In this document: positions 1 through 8,573 of the stretch, in pieces | How positions within the stretch are numbered: the stretch's first letter is position 1 | Layout of the letters: every line of letters starts with the position of its first letter | Assembly: GCF_012843435.1 (NCBI RefSeq) | Contig: NZ_JABAFC010000011.1 | Location: 32,278-96,277, forward strand | DNA length: 64,000 nucleotides | Source: Psychrobacillus sp. BL-248-WT-3 | GTDB taxonomy: Bacteria > Bacillota > Bacilli > Bacillales_A > Planococcaceae | Direction: 5' to 3' | The notes under the pieces: generated by a model | Told to the model about the DNA's origin: nothing | The model's database searches: none | The model's input: the letters and a program-made list of their open reading frames with translations, nothing else | Made by a program: the position numbers and the translations under genes

Positions 1-964
1 AAAAGTATGCGACGCTTGTTTCACTTTCTGAAAATTGGTCTACAACGAATTCAAACCATTTATTGCTCGCATCTTTTGATTTTAGGTCTTTAAACCATTT
101 ACCGATATTCGTGTAAGTGTTAGCAGTTTCTAGTGATTCTTCTTTTTTTAAAAGATCTATCGATAAAGTATAGAGAGTTGCAAGTGATAAGATATCCCAT
201 TCATTATGCTTTAAAATTCTCATAAGATTAGTAGGATCACCTTGTTTTACTGCATCAAAATAAATAATGGGTGCCAAGTGTCCTGGAAGATCATTTTTTC
301 TTGTAAAGCCCAGTTTGCTCTCTTCTAGTTGCTTTAGTTTAAATCTCTCTAAATCACCTTTCCATATTCTTTTGGAGGAATGCATTAAATCAATTTGCTC
401 ATGTTCTTTTAATGGCGGAAGATTATTGCGATTCATCGTCCAGCGAGTATTTAACTGTGGAATATCGAAACTCTTACCATTATAAGTGATAATAGTTTGT
501 GTATCTTTCCAAAATTCAGTAGCTAACAGAAACGCTGCTTCCTGCCCAGGCTCTACTAACACATATTGAGATAGCAAGTATCCACCGGGCGCTTTTTTTA
601 ATATACCATTTAAAAAAATGAGCACACCTGTCCCTTTTAACCCAGTTGTTTCTGTATCATAGAAGCAAAAAGGATTACCTGGTGAAACCGTAAGTGGATG
701 ATTTGGGTATCTCTCTTGCATGAAGGAAATTGCCTCCTCCAGCTTATCCAAACCAATAGTTCCATGTATATGCTTCTTACGATAAAATGTTTCTTTTAAA
801 AAGAAAAAACCCTTCTCGTTTTTTATAAGCTTTAAACCAGCTTGTTTCCATTGTTCTGTATAAAAAGGAAGTGCAATTTCTGGCACTTCCTTTTTGGGCT
901 GTTTCTCGGGAACATTCTTCTTCAGAAGTCCCTTCATCTCTAATAGTTTTTTCTCATATGACAT
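1..964 (-). CDS. yprB: YprB-type DEDDh exonuclease (MrfB), C-terminus cut by window edge
   Basis: RNase H-fold exonuclease; in B. subtilis MrfB works with the helicase MrfA (YprA) in repair of mitomycin C damage. The DEDD acidic residues sit in YDTETTG, in ITYNGKSFD and in HNEWD. The frame is open to base 1, so the C-terminus, expected to hold TPR-like repeats, lies outside the window. The ATG at 964 is preceded by AGGTGG and overlaps the end of yprA, which suggests translational coupling. Family identity is firm; the repair role is by homology. Confidence 0.85.
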   Translation of the reverse strand, partial: MSYEKKLLEMKGLLKKNVPEKQPKKEVPEIALPFYTEQWKQAGLKLIKNEKGFFFLKETFYRKKHIHGTIGLDKLEEAISFMQERYPNHPLTVSPGNPFCFYDTETTGLKGTGVLIFLNGILKKAPGGYLLSQYVLVEPGQEAAFLLATEFWKDTQTIITYNGKSFDIPQLNTRWTMNRNNLPPLKEHEQIDLMHSSKRIWKGDLERFKLKQLEESKLGFTRKNDLPGHLAPIIYFDAVKQGDPTNLMRILKHNEWDILSLATLYTLSIDLLKKEESLETANTYTNIGKWFKDLKSKDASNKWFEFVVDQFSESETSVAYF

Positions 965-3233
965 AACGATCCACCTGTAGCATATGCAGTAATTTTATAA
1001 CTTCTTTCTTTAAGTTATTTTCAGCATCTTGTGCTCCAATACAAGCTGGACACCCACCAGTACATGGACAGCTCGCAACTTGCTCTGTAACTTTTGGAAC
1101 TAAGTCATTCCATAGGTCAAACATTCTCTCGGATAAACCAATACCGCCAGGATAGCTATCGTACATAAAGAAAGTAGGCTTCTCCACGTTTACTGATTTT
1201 ACCTGTGGGACTACATGAATGTCCTTAGAATCACAATGAATAAATAATGGTATAAATGAATGCAAAGCATATGCTACACCCGTCATCGCATCTGAAAGCA
1301 AGGTTTCCGACCAGTCATTTGGCTTATCAAAGCTAAACCAAGTGGATGTAGTGTGAAGCTCTAAAGGCGGTAAATGTATTTTACCTGATCCAATATTATC
1401 GTGCGTATCAAACTTAATCTTTTTGAAGATGGTCGGCTGAGCAAGAACAATAATGTCTCCAAAACGTAGTGTTCCAATATCAGCTTCTTTTTCCTTATCC
1501 TCACTTAGCACCTTTAGCTCGATTGCAATATTAGCATCTGTAAAATAATCCACGTCCACTTCTTTAACAAATGCCTTTTTCTCTTCCCAATCTAATTTCT
1601 CTACTTGAAACTGTGTTCCTTGATGAAGGTATATAGCTTCCTCGTGAAGCAGGGTCATCGCACTATAAAGATCCATCTCTCCTATGACTCGAGTTTTAGT
1701 AGGTACTGACTGATCAATTATAATGACATTGTCTTGGGAGGCAGAACGAAGACTAACATTACTAGCAGGAAAGCTTTCGGACATCCAATGCCATTTATCT
1801 GCTGTTTTTAACAGAACCCCTTCACTTTCTAAGAACTCTAGCAATTCCTGAATTGAAAATTCACCATAATTGTCGCTAGTCGTAAAAGGAAGCTCAAAAG
1901 CGGCACATTTAAGATGATCCATCAAAATAATCATGTTATCAGGATGGATTCGAACCTCTTCCGGTGATTGTCCAAGAAAATAGTCTGGATGCTTAACTAC
2001 GTATTGATCTAGGGCAGTAGATTGTGCCACATAAATTATGAGCGCTTCATCCTGCCTACGCCCAGCTCGTCCTGCCTGCTGCCATGCACTAGCTATATTG
2101 CCAGGGTATCCAGTCATAATGCATGCTTGGAGCTGGCCAATATCTACACCTAGTTCTAATGCATTCGTGCTTACTACAGTACGAATTACTCCATCCCGGA
2201 GTCCTTTTTCAATATCTCGTCGTTCAGAAGGTAAATAACCGCCTCTATAACCACGAATAGATTGGTCATTTATTTTTTTACTTACTAGAGCCTGCAAATA
2301 AGTCACTAGCATTTCTACTCTTACTCTGCTTTTAGCAAAAACAATCGTTTGAATTCCATTGACATATAACTCTTGTGCAAGGTCTCTCACTTCTAATACT
2401 GCACTACGTCTCACATTAAAAACGGGATGTACAATCGGAGGATTATAAAAAACAAAATGTTTTTTCCCAGCAGGTGCACCGTTCTCATTTATAAGTAAAT
2501 GTGATTCGTTTGTTAAGTTCTCAGCAAGCTCCTTAGGATTTTTAATCGTGGCAGATGTACAAATAAACTGAGGGCTACTACCATAAAATTCACAGATTCT
2601 TTTTAATCTACGAATGACATGTGCAACATGGCTTCCAAATACACCTTTATATGTATGAATTTCATCTATAATAATATATTTAAGGTTTTCAAATAGTGAA
2701 ACCCATTTTGTATGGTGCGGCAAAATGCCTGAGTGCAGCATATCTGGATTGGTCAGCACTATATGTCCTGATTTCCTAATCTTTTGGCGTATTCCCGGCT
2801 CGGTATCACCATCATAGGTATAACTTAAAATCTCCTCCCCGCTTTCCCGAATCAATTCATTTAAATCACTTTTCTGATCCTGTGCTAACGCTTTAGTCGG
2901 AAATAAGTAAATTGCTCGAGAGGTGGGATCTTCCATAATAGATTGCAATACGGGAAGATGATAACAAAGAGATTTTCCAGAGGCGGTGGGGGTAATTGCA
3001 GTAAACGATTTCCCTAAGGAAGCAGCATCGAAGGCTTGTCTTTGATGAATATAGAGTTGTTCCACCCCTCGCTTTTTTAAAGCATTTGTGATGGATGGAT
3101 GCATGTGATGTGGAAAAGGAGCATATACGGCTTCTTTCTCCTCCACAGTATGGATATGCTCTATTTGTGGAAATCGATTATTATCAATTCTCCAATCATC
3201 TAATAGCTCAGCTATACTTTTGTTTTTTAGCAT
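954..3233 (-). CDS. yprA: DEAD/DEAH-box repair helicase YprA (MrfA)
   Basis: Superfamily 2 helicase of 759 residues that partners the exonuclease YprB in mitomycin C repair in B. subtilis. Walker A TPTASGKS is at residues 81-88, the DEIH box at 190-193, a SAT motif III follows, and GRAGRR forms motif VI. The C-terminal DUF1998 region carries four cysteines at 722, 724, 728 and 731, as expected for the zinc-binding site of the family. It lies in a tight run with yppE upstream and yprB downstream (11-nt overlap). Length is normal and nothing is missing. Confidence 0.93.
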   Translation of the reverse strand: MLKNKSIAELLDDWRIDNNRFPQIEHIHTVEEKEAVYAPFPHHMHPSITNALKKRGVEQLYIHQRQAFDAASLGKSFTAITPTASGKSLCYHLPVLQSIMEDPTSRAIYLFPTKALAQDQKSDLNELIRESGEEILSYTYDGDTEPGIRQKIRKSGHIVLTNPDMLHSGILPHHTKWVSLFENLKYIIIDEIHTYKGVFGSHVAHVIRRLKRICEFYGSSPQFICTSATIKNPKELAENLTNESHLLINENGAPAGKKHFVFYNPPIVHPVFNVRRSAVLEVRDLAQELYVNGIQTIVFAKSRVRVEMLVTYLQALVSKKINDQSIRGYRGGYLPSERRDIEKGLRDGVIRTVVSTNALELGVDIGQLQACIMTGYPGNIASAWQQAGRAGRRQDEALIIYVAQSTALDQYVVKHPDYFLGQSPEEVRIHPDNMIILMDHLKCAAFELPFTTSDNYGEFSIQELLEFLESEGVLLKTADKWHWMSESFPASNVSLRSASQDNVIIIDQSVPTKTRVIGEMDLYSAMTLLHEEAIYLHQGTQFQVEKLDWEEKKAFVKEVDVDYFTDANIAIELKVLSEDKEKEADIGTLRFGDIIVLAQPTIFKKIKFDTHDNIGSGKIHLPPLELHTTSTWFSFDKPNDWSETLLSDAMTGVAYALHSFIPLFIHCDSKDIHVVPQVKSVNVEKPTFFMYDSYPGGIGLSERMFDLWNDLVPKVTEQVASCPCTGGCPACIGAQDAENNLKKEVIKLLHMLQVDRYVI

Positions 3234-3234
3234 G

Positions 3235-3609
3235 TTACTCCCCGACCTCCTGTAACGCTTGAAGAATGGTTTCTAAAGTATATTTGGAAGAATGTACAGA
3301 CTTTAAAAAACGTTTTTTACTAGTGGCTTTATAAAAGGACTGTACGACAAATTGTCTCATTGATTCAAGTAACGAATCAATTTGACTCGGATGTACATAT
3401 TTGGGACGCTTCATTTGGATCCAAGGACGTACTAGTTGCTCCCATTCGTTCAGTAATTCATCTATATCATACGCATATGGCTTTACTTCTTCAAAAAAAT
3501 CCGGTTCACGGTCTTCTTCACGAAAACGGTGAAACCTTTCTATACAACTATCACATTCAATTAGCAGCTGTTTATTTACGTTTGTTAATGACAAAGTAAT
3601 CCCTCTCAT
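3235..3609 (-). CDS. yppE: YppE-family protein (DUF1798)
   Basis: Small soluble protein of 124 residues, predicted helical, function unknown. It resembles B. subtilis YppE through the FF/VKPYAYDIDELL and RPKYVHPSQID segments. Its stop lies one base upstream of the yprA start, so the two are probably co-transcribed. I recognise the family from memory of the B. subtilis protein; no enzymatic motif is visible. Confidence 0.7.
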   Translation of the reverse strand: MRGITLSLTNVNKQLLIECDSCIERFHRFREEDREPDFFEEVKPYAYDIDELLNEWEQLVRPWIQMKRPKYVHPSQIDSLLESMRQFVVQSFYKATSKKRFLKSVHSSKYTLETILQALQEVGE

Positions 3610-3669
3610 TCTAGTAATAGTTTATCAAAAAGCATAGCATATTACCAGCTTCGAACGAACATACATTCC

Positions 3670-3825
3670 TTACAGATTACTTTCTAATTTTTCCATCTTC
3701 CCTAGCAAGCGAAAAGATGATTTACTAAAATCTTCTTCAAATTGATCCTGTTCTTCGTTTAAACGGTTCTCCAATAGATATTCCAAAAGCTCTAGTTGAT
3801 CAATAAGACGTTCAATTTTATTCAT
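3670..3825 (-). CDS. Small acidic/helical protein, 51 aa, unknown function
   Basis: Short open frame starting with MNKIERLIDQLELLEYLLEN and ending at a TAA at 3670. It has a good AAGGAGAG ribosome binding site a few bases before the ATG. Heptad-like leucines and many charged residues suggest a single amphipathic helix or short coiled coil. It sits immediately upstream of yppE in the same orientation, in the place where B. subtilis has other small ypp genes. No function can be assigned. Confidence 0.6.
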   Translation of the reverse strand: MNKIERLIDQLELLEYLLENRLNEEQDQFEEDFSKSSFRLLGKMEKLESNL

Positions 3826-3939
3826 GTTAACACTCTCCTTTTACTGTTTAGTTCCTTCCTTCCTGATAAATCCCTTCCTACTCGACAAAGGTTCTATACA
3901 TAAGACAAAACTAGCGGCACATCGACAGTGGTTAAGATG

Positions 3940-4334
3940 AAAAGCTTTGTTAAATTTATAGGTTGATTTTGACTAACAATTCTTTGTTATAGTGACTTAA
4001 TGAGTGTAAACATTATAAAAAGGACATTCAAATAAAAATCATAAATAGATGACGAAATTGGTGTTGGTGACAGTTTTTCAACTTTGCTGCTTATGCGAGT
4101 AAATTTTTAGCACTTATCGATACATTAAAGCTGTTCCCATTCATTGATTGGAGCACCAGACGGCGACTCCTACGGGATGAGTGAGACAGATAATACATCA
4201 CAACCACACGCGATTGCTGTGGGTGGTGGCTTATCGCTCACTCCGAGGAAAGCGTCCGGCTGTGGATAAATCAATTCTACCCTCTGATTTAAGATTTCTT
4301 TGCATCATAAATCAACCCAACCCTTAACATAGCC
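3940..4334 (+). mobile_element. MITE-like element, copy A
   Basis: Noncoding element of about 395 bp filling the space before recU. The left end reads AAAAGCTTTGTTAA and GGTTGATTT; the right end has the inverted counterparts AAATCAACC and TTAACATAGCC. A central hairpin (4179-4243) pairs GAGTGAG with CTCACTC. It is flanked by AGATG (3935-3939) and AAATG (4335-4339), a near-perfect 5-bp duplication. Related copies lie at 23623-24014 (inverted) and 53960-54236. It encodes no plausible protein, so movement would need a transposase acting in trans. Confidence 0.75.
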
Positions 4335-4408
4335 AAATGAAACTAAATTGATTACTCGTTCGTCTAACTAACTTGTGATAAACTAATATCATAAAAGAGG
4401 TGATTGTC

Positions 4409-5008
4409 TTGGCTATCCAATACCCTAATGGGAAGGTATATACACCTACCAAGAAAACAAAAACCCCAAAGCAAAAGGATTATTCTTTCAGTAATAGGGG
4501 TAAGACGTTAGAAGATGAGATAAATGATGCCAATGAGTACTATCTAGCTCATGACATTGCTGTCATCTATAAAAAACCAATACCTATTCAGGTCGTTAAG
4601 GTAGACTACCCAAGTAGAAGCTCGGCGGTTATAAAAGAAGCTTATTACAGAACACCATCCACTACTGACTTTAACGGGGTATACAAAGGGAAATATATTG
4701 ACTTTGAAGCAAAAGAAACGGAAAATAAGACTTCATTTCCTTTAAAAAACGTTCATCTTCATCAAGTAGAACATATGGGAAGAGTTGTTCAGCAACTCGG
4801 TATTAGCTTTCTATTGGTTCGTTTCTCTACAGCGGATCGATATTTTTATTTGTCTTACGAGCATTTAAAATTTTTTTGGGATAGAATGCTATCTGGAGGA
4901 AGAAAATCAATCACTCTCGGGGAGTTTGAGGAATATGGGATTGAAATAACTCCAAAATATGCACCAAGGGTCAATTATTTAAAGATAGTTAATGACTTGT
5001 ATGTATAA
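4409..5008 (+). CDS. recU: Holliday junction resolvase RecU
   Basis: Resolves Holliday junctions during recombination repair and chromosome segregation. The nuclease core is visible as TTDFNGVYKG followed by YIDFEAKET and the invariant KTSFPL. The TTG at 4409 is chosen as start because GAGG at 4397-4400 sits 8 nt upstream and the protein then begins MAIQYPNGK like B. subtilis RecU (199 aa). A GTG at 4400 overlaps that ribosome binding site and is unlikely. It is followed after 21 nt by ponA, the conserved recU-ponA pair. Confidence 0.95.
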   Translation: MAIQYPNGKVYTPTKKTKTPKQKDYSFSNRGKTLEDEINDANEYYLAHDIAVIYKKPIPIQVVKVDYPSRSSAVIKEAYYRTPSTTDFNGVYKGKYIDFEAKETENKTSFPLKNVHLHQVEHMGRVVQQLGISFLLVRFSTADRYFYLSYEHLKFFWDRMLSGGRKSITLGEFEEYGIEITPKYAPRVNYLKIVNDLYV

Positions 5009-5029
5009 AGGGAAAGTGAGGAGACGTTT

Positions 5030-7684
5030 ATGAGTGAGCAAAAATCTACTCGTGGACAAAGAAGAAAACAACAACTTGAACAAAAGAAAAAACAAACAAA
5101 ACCTGCAAAAACATGGCTAAAACGTATCATGATAGCAATTTTAGCTATTGGATTAGTAGGATTAATAACTGGTGGGTCCGTTTATGCATATTATGCAAGC
5201 ACAGCACCAGATTTAGATGAGGAATTACTAAAAGACCCGATCAGTCCTAAACTATTAGACGCAAACGGTGAAGAGTTTGCAACCGTCGGAAGTGAAAGCC
5301 GAGAATATATATCCTATGAGGAAATTCCTCAACAAATGGAAGATGCCATTTTAGCAACAGAGGATGTTCGTTTCTACGATCACATGGGAGTAGATGTCTT
5401 ACGTTTAGGTAAAGCCGTTTTAGCCAACCTGAAGGATGGATTTGGTGCACAGGGTGCAAGTACAATCACTCAACAGGTTGTCAAAAACTCTTTCTTTACA
5501 AATGAAAAAACGATAAAACGTAAAGCACAAGAAGCCCATTTAGCTCTACAATTAGAGCGTGAATATGAAAAAGAAGAAATTTTCGAGATGTACTTTAACA
5601 AGGTATTAATGTCAGGACGTATTTACGGCTTTGGAACTGCTTCTAAGTATTTCTATGGGAAAGAATTAAAGGATTTAGAGCTACATGAGATAGCAGTATT
5701 GGCTGGAATGCCTCAAAGCCCAAATAACTTTAATCCTTTTAAAAACCCAGAACGTGCTGAAAAACGAAGAAATACAGTCCTTTATTTAATGAATCTTCAC
5801 GGAAAAATAACTGACGAGGAAATGAAAGCAGCCCAAGCTATTCCAGTTGCTGACTCCCTTTTACCAGAAGATCAAAGAGTTACAAACCAAGATTCTAAAT
5901 ACGATGCATTTATCGATATAGTATTAGAAGAACTTGAAGAAAATGGGGATGGAGATGCTATTTCCGAAGGTATAACTATCCATACGACACTTCAACCGAA
6001 TGCACAAAAGCAAGTAGAAGCAACCTTGAACTCTGATATATTCCCAACCGAGGATATTCAATCCGGGGTTGCAGTAATTGATACTCAAACTGGAGCAGTT
6101 GTCGCTGCCGGTGGAGGAAGAAATTATGGAGCAGATCGAGGATATAATTATGCTGATGATATGAAAGAACGATCACCAGGATCGACGATCAAGCCTTTAA
6201 TAGATTATGCTCCAGCAGTAGAATATTTAGGTTGGTCTCCTGCTCAAATCATTGAGGATAAAGAAATTAAATATACAGGCACAGATCAAGTAATACGTAA
6301 CGCAGATAATAAATATCTAGGTGCTATGACAATGCGGGAAGCATTATATAAATCTCGTAATACTACTGCAGTTCAAACATTAAGAGAAGTAGGTACTAAG
6401 AACTCTAGAGAATTTATTAGTCGATTTGGAGTAGATATCGGCACAGTAAATGAAGCCTATGCAATTGGTGGTATTTCGAAGTTCATGTCCCCTATCCAAC
6501 TAGCAGGAGCTTACGCTGCTTTTGGTAATGGCGGTACTCATACTGAACCATATGCCATTAACAAAATTGTATACAGAGATGGCAAAACAGAGAAAAATTA
6601 CAAGCCTGAATCCAAGACAGTTATGAAGGATTCAACAGCATACATTATTACAGATGTTTTACGTGATGTTTTAACAAAAGGTACTGGTAAGGCTGCTGCA
6701 ATTAGCGGATTAGATGTAGCAGGAAAATCTGGTACGTCCAACTTCAGTGGAGATAAAAAAGGTGTTCCAGATGTATGGTTTGCTGGGTACACAACTAACT
6801 ATTCAGTAACCGTATGGTCAGGTTATCATGACAACTCACCCATCACAACAGCGGAGGAACGAAGCCTTCCCCAACGAATCTTTAAAGAGGTTATGGGTGG
6901 TATTTCCGAGGGACAGAAAACAGAAAGATTTAAAAAGCCTAATTCAGTTGTAGAAGTTACAGTTGAAAGAGGTTCTAATCCATTAAAATTAGCTAGTGAG
7001 TATACACCTGAAAATATGAAGCTAACAGAGTTATTTGTTAAAGGGACAGAGCCTAAACAAGTATCTGAGGAATATGACCAGCTAGAACTAAATGCCCCTT
7101 CTAACCTATCAGTGCAATATGATGAAATAACATCATCGGCAACGTTAGATTGGGACTTCGAAGGACCTGAAGGCGAAGATGATGTTAACGTTCAGTTTGA
7201 GGTAGCGGTCTCTATTGATAACGGTCCAAGCGAAATTTTACAAACAACAGATAAAACAGGGTTGATCGTTCAAGCTCTAATCCCTGGTAGTAAATATTTA
7301 TTTACCGTTACAGCAATAGCTGAGGATGTTCGAAGTGAATCAGCTAGTGTAGAGTTAGTGCTCGAAGGTATCGAAGAAGAAGATCTCGAGTCTCCTGATT
7401 CGGAGGAAGAAAAACCAGAAGATACCGAGGGTGAGAATGAAAACCAACCTGGAAACAATGGTAACAATGGTAACAACGGTAATGGTAATAACGGTAACAA
7501 TGGTAATAACGGTAACGGTAATGGTAATAATGGAAACGGTAATAATAATGGTAATGGTAACAACAACGGTAATAGTGGCGGTAATGGTGGTAATAATGAT
7601 GGTGGTCAAGAAGATGGTGGCACCGATGGAGAAAATCCTGAGGAAACCCCTGAAGACGGCACAGAAACCGGATCTACACCTTAA
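5030..7684 (+). CDS. ponA: Penicillin-binding protein 1A (bifunctional transglycosylase/transpeptidase)
   Basis: Class A PBP of 884 residues that polymerises and cross-links peptidoglycan. It has a basic cytoplasmic head and one membrane span near 31-54. The GT51 motif EDVRFYDHMG is at 111-120, with the catalytic Glu at 111. In the transpeptidase domain the active serine is S385 in STIK, with SRN at 442-444 and KSGT at 566-569. A fibronectin type III-like module follows at about 690-785. The C-terminus is an Asn/Gly-rich, acidic, disordered tail coded by near-repetitive GGTAAY triplets. Co-transcribed with recU. Confidence 0.96.
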   Translation: MSEQKSTRGQRRKQQLEQKKKQTKPAKTWLKRIMIAILAIGLVGLITGGSVYAYYASTAPDLDEELLKDPISPKLLDANGEEFATVGSESREYISYEEIPQQMEDAILATEDVRFYDHMGVDVLRLGKAVLANLKDGFGAQGASTITQQVVKNSFFTNEKTIKRKAQEAHLALQLEREYEKEEIFEMYFNKVLMSGRIYGFGTASKYFYGKELKDLELHEIAVLAGMPQSPNNFNPFKNPERAEKRRNTVLYLMNLHGKITDEEMKAAQAIPVADSLLPEDQRVTNQDSKYDAFIDIVLEELEENGDGDAISEGITIHTTLQPNAQKQVEATLNSDIFPTEDIQSGVAVIDTQTGAVVAAGGGRNYGADRGYNYADDMKERSPGSTIKPLIDYAPAVEYLGWSPAQIIEDKEIKYTGTDQVIRNADNKYLGAMTMREALYKSRNTTAVQTLREVGTKNSREFISRFGVDIGTVNEAYAIGGISKFMSPIQLAGAYAAFGNGGTHTEPYAINKIVYRDGKTEKNYKPESKTVMKDSTAYIITDVLRDVLTKGTGKAAAISGLDVAGKSGTSNFSGDKKGVPDVWFAGYTTNYSVTVWSGYHDNSPITTAEERSLPQRIFKEVMGGISEGQKTERFKKPNSVVEVTVERGSNPLKLASEYTPENMKLTELFVKGTEPKQVSEEYDQLELNAPSNLSVQYDEITSSATLDWDFEGPEGEDDVNVQFEVAVSIDNGPSEILQTTDKTGLIVQALIPGSKYLFTVTAIAEDVRSESASVELVLEGIEEEDLESPDSEEEKPEDTEGENENQPGNNGNNGNNGNGNNGNNGNNGNGNGNNGNGNNNGNGNNNGNSGGNGGNNDGGQEDGGTDGENPEETPEDGTETGSTP

Positions 7685-7719
7685 ACTATTCGATTATTAC
7701 TTAAAATGATTAAAAGAAG

Positions 7720-7757
7720 AACGAGGAAATGGGATTATAACCCTTTCCTCGTTTTTT
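7720..7757 (+). terminator. Intrinsic terminator of recU-ponA
   Basis: An AACGAGGAAA...TTTCCTCGTT stem with additional GGG/CCC pairs is followed by a T-run, 36 nt past the ponA stop. Confidence 0.88.
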
Positions 7758-7912
7758 AATTATTTCTTGAATTTATAAAGTGATTTTTTATTGCTTACCT
7801 TAGTTTAAGTGTAACATTTCACAAACGAACTCGTTTCACGAAATACCAACCCTAGCCTTTAAAGAGGGCATTGAAATACTTACGTTTTTATAATAAATTT
7901 GTTTTGAAAATT

Positions 7913-7958
7913 AAAAAAGGGTGCTTTTTGTTCAAATTGAACAGAAAACATCCTTTTT
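7913..7958. terminator. Long inverted repeat beside the transposase remnant
   Basis: Nearly perfect palindrome (AAAAGG-TG-TTT-TGTTCAA paired with TTGAACA-AAA-CA-CCTTTT) with A/T runs on both sides. It lies just beyond the stop codon of the IS1182-like remnant and probably belonged to the 3' end of that element; it could act as a terminator in either direction. Confidence 0.6.
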
Positions 7959-7965
7959 CATTGCC

Positions 7966-8180
7966 TTATTCTTGCTCTCCTTCGTTAAGTAACTTTAGGA
8001 TTCGCTTCAGGTTGACCGCAAATATGGTTGTGGCTCCTTGTATTTCCATGCCAAAAAGACCCGTGCTAATCGCTGTATCGTAGCCGTATCCACTCTTTAT
8101 CCTTCTTTATAACACCCAACTCTGAAAGGGCATATTTTACATTTTTCCACATCAAAATTATATTTATCATTGTGCGCACC
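7966..8180 (-). pseudogene. Degenerate IS1182-family transposase, C-terminal fragment
   Basis: On the minus strand the sequence first reads YNFDVEKCKICPFRVGCYKEG, here split as YNFDVEKCKICPF then RVGCYKEG, followed by a stop. A different frame then gives GLFGMEIQGATTIFAVNLK and a terminal RILKLLNEGEQE. The Cys-rich segment and the GMEIQGATTIFAVNLKRIL tail are typical of the C-terminal part of IS1182-type DDE transposases. The stop, the frame change and the missing sequence between the halves show internal deletion and decay. No intact upstream portion is present. Confidence 0.72.
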
Positions 8181-8244
8181 CCTGCATTTACTTTTCTTTA
8201 GTATAGCAATATTACCTGAGTACATTTTAAATAAATTCTATAGT

Positions 8245-8457
8245 GGATTGGAGTGCAGAGCGGTGACTCCTAGGGGATTAGCGGCCACGGCGAGCACCCG
8301 GACTGAGCGCAGCGAGGGAGAAGGCTTGCCGGGCCGCCCCCAGGAAAGCACGCTCGGAACGAAAAAGACACGGTCTCAGGAAATAGGAGCCTTTATTCAT
8401 ACTCTACCTCTAAGAGTTTAAAAGTACTTTTTCAGTGCACTCGCCTTTAACATAGCC
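8245..8457 (+). repeat. Partial or divergent relative of the MITE-like element (copy D)
   Basis: GATTGGAGTGCAGAGCGG and GACTCCTAGGGGA match the centre of copies A to C, and the right end CCTTTAACATAGCC matches their right terminus. No recognisable left terminus is present. The centre is replaced by an unusually GC-rich stem (8281-8337, GCGGCC-CGGC paired with GCCG-GGCCGC). Together with the transposase remnant this explains most of the 0.8-kb gap between ponA and ypoC. Confidence 0.5.
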
Positions 8458-8492
8458 ATATTTTTTTATATTTAAACTGCCCTAATCTAAAA

Positions 8493-8563
8493 ATGCCCCA
8501 TATGGACTCCCTCTCTAAGTTAGTTTAGTATCTAACTTTTAGTAGGCAGTATATATGGGGCAT
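8493..8563 (-). terminator. Nested inverted repeat downstream of ypoC
   Basis: ATGCCCCATAT pairs with ATATATGGGGCAT, and an inner AAGTTAG pairs with CTAACTT inside the loop. It starts 11 nt past the ypoC stop on the minus strand and probably ends the dnaD-nth-ypoC transcript. The T-run after the stem is weak, so termination efficiency is uncertain. Confidence 0.5.
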
Positions 8564-8573
8564 CGTTGAATAA

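Noticed and set aside
7270..7709. Open frames on both strands across the end of ponA
   Set aside because: They are low-complexity shadows of the Asn/Gly codon repeat (Leu/Pro- or Thr/Ile/Val-only products) without ribosome binding sites.
8170..8421. 83-codon plus-strand frame across copy D
   Set aside because: It spans the transposase remnant junction and the GC-rich hairpin and has no ribosome binding site or protein-like composition.
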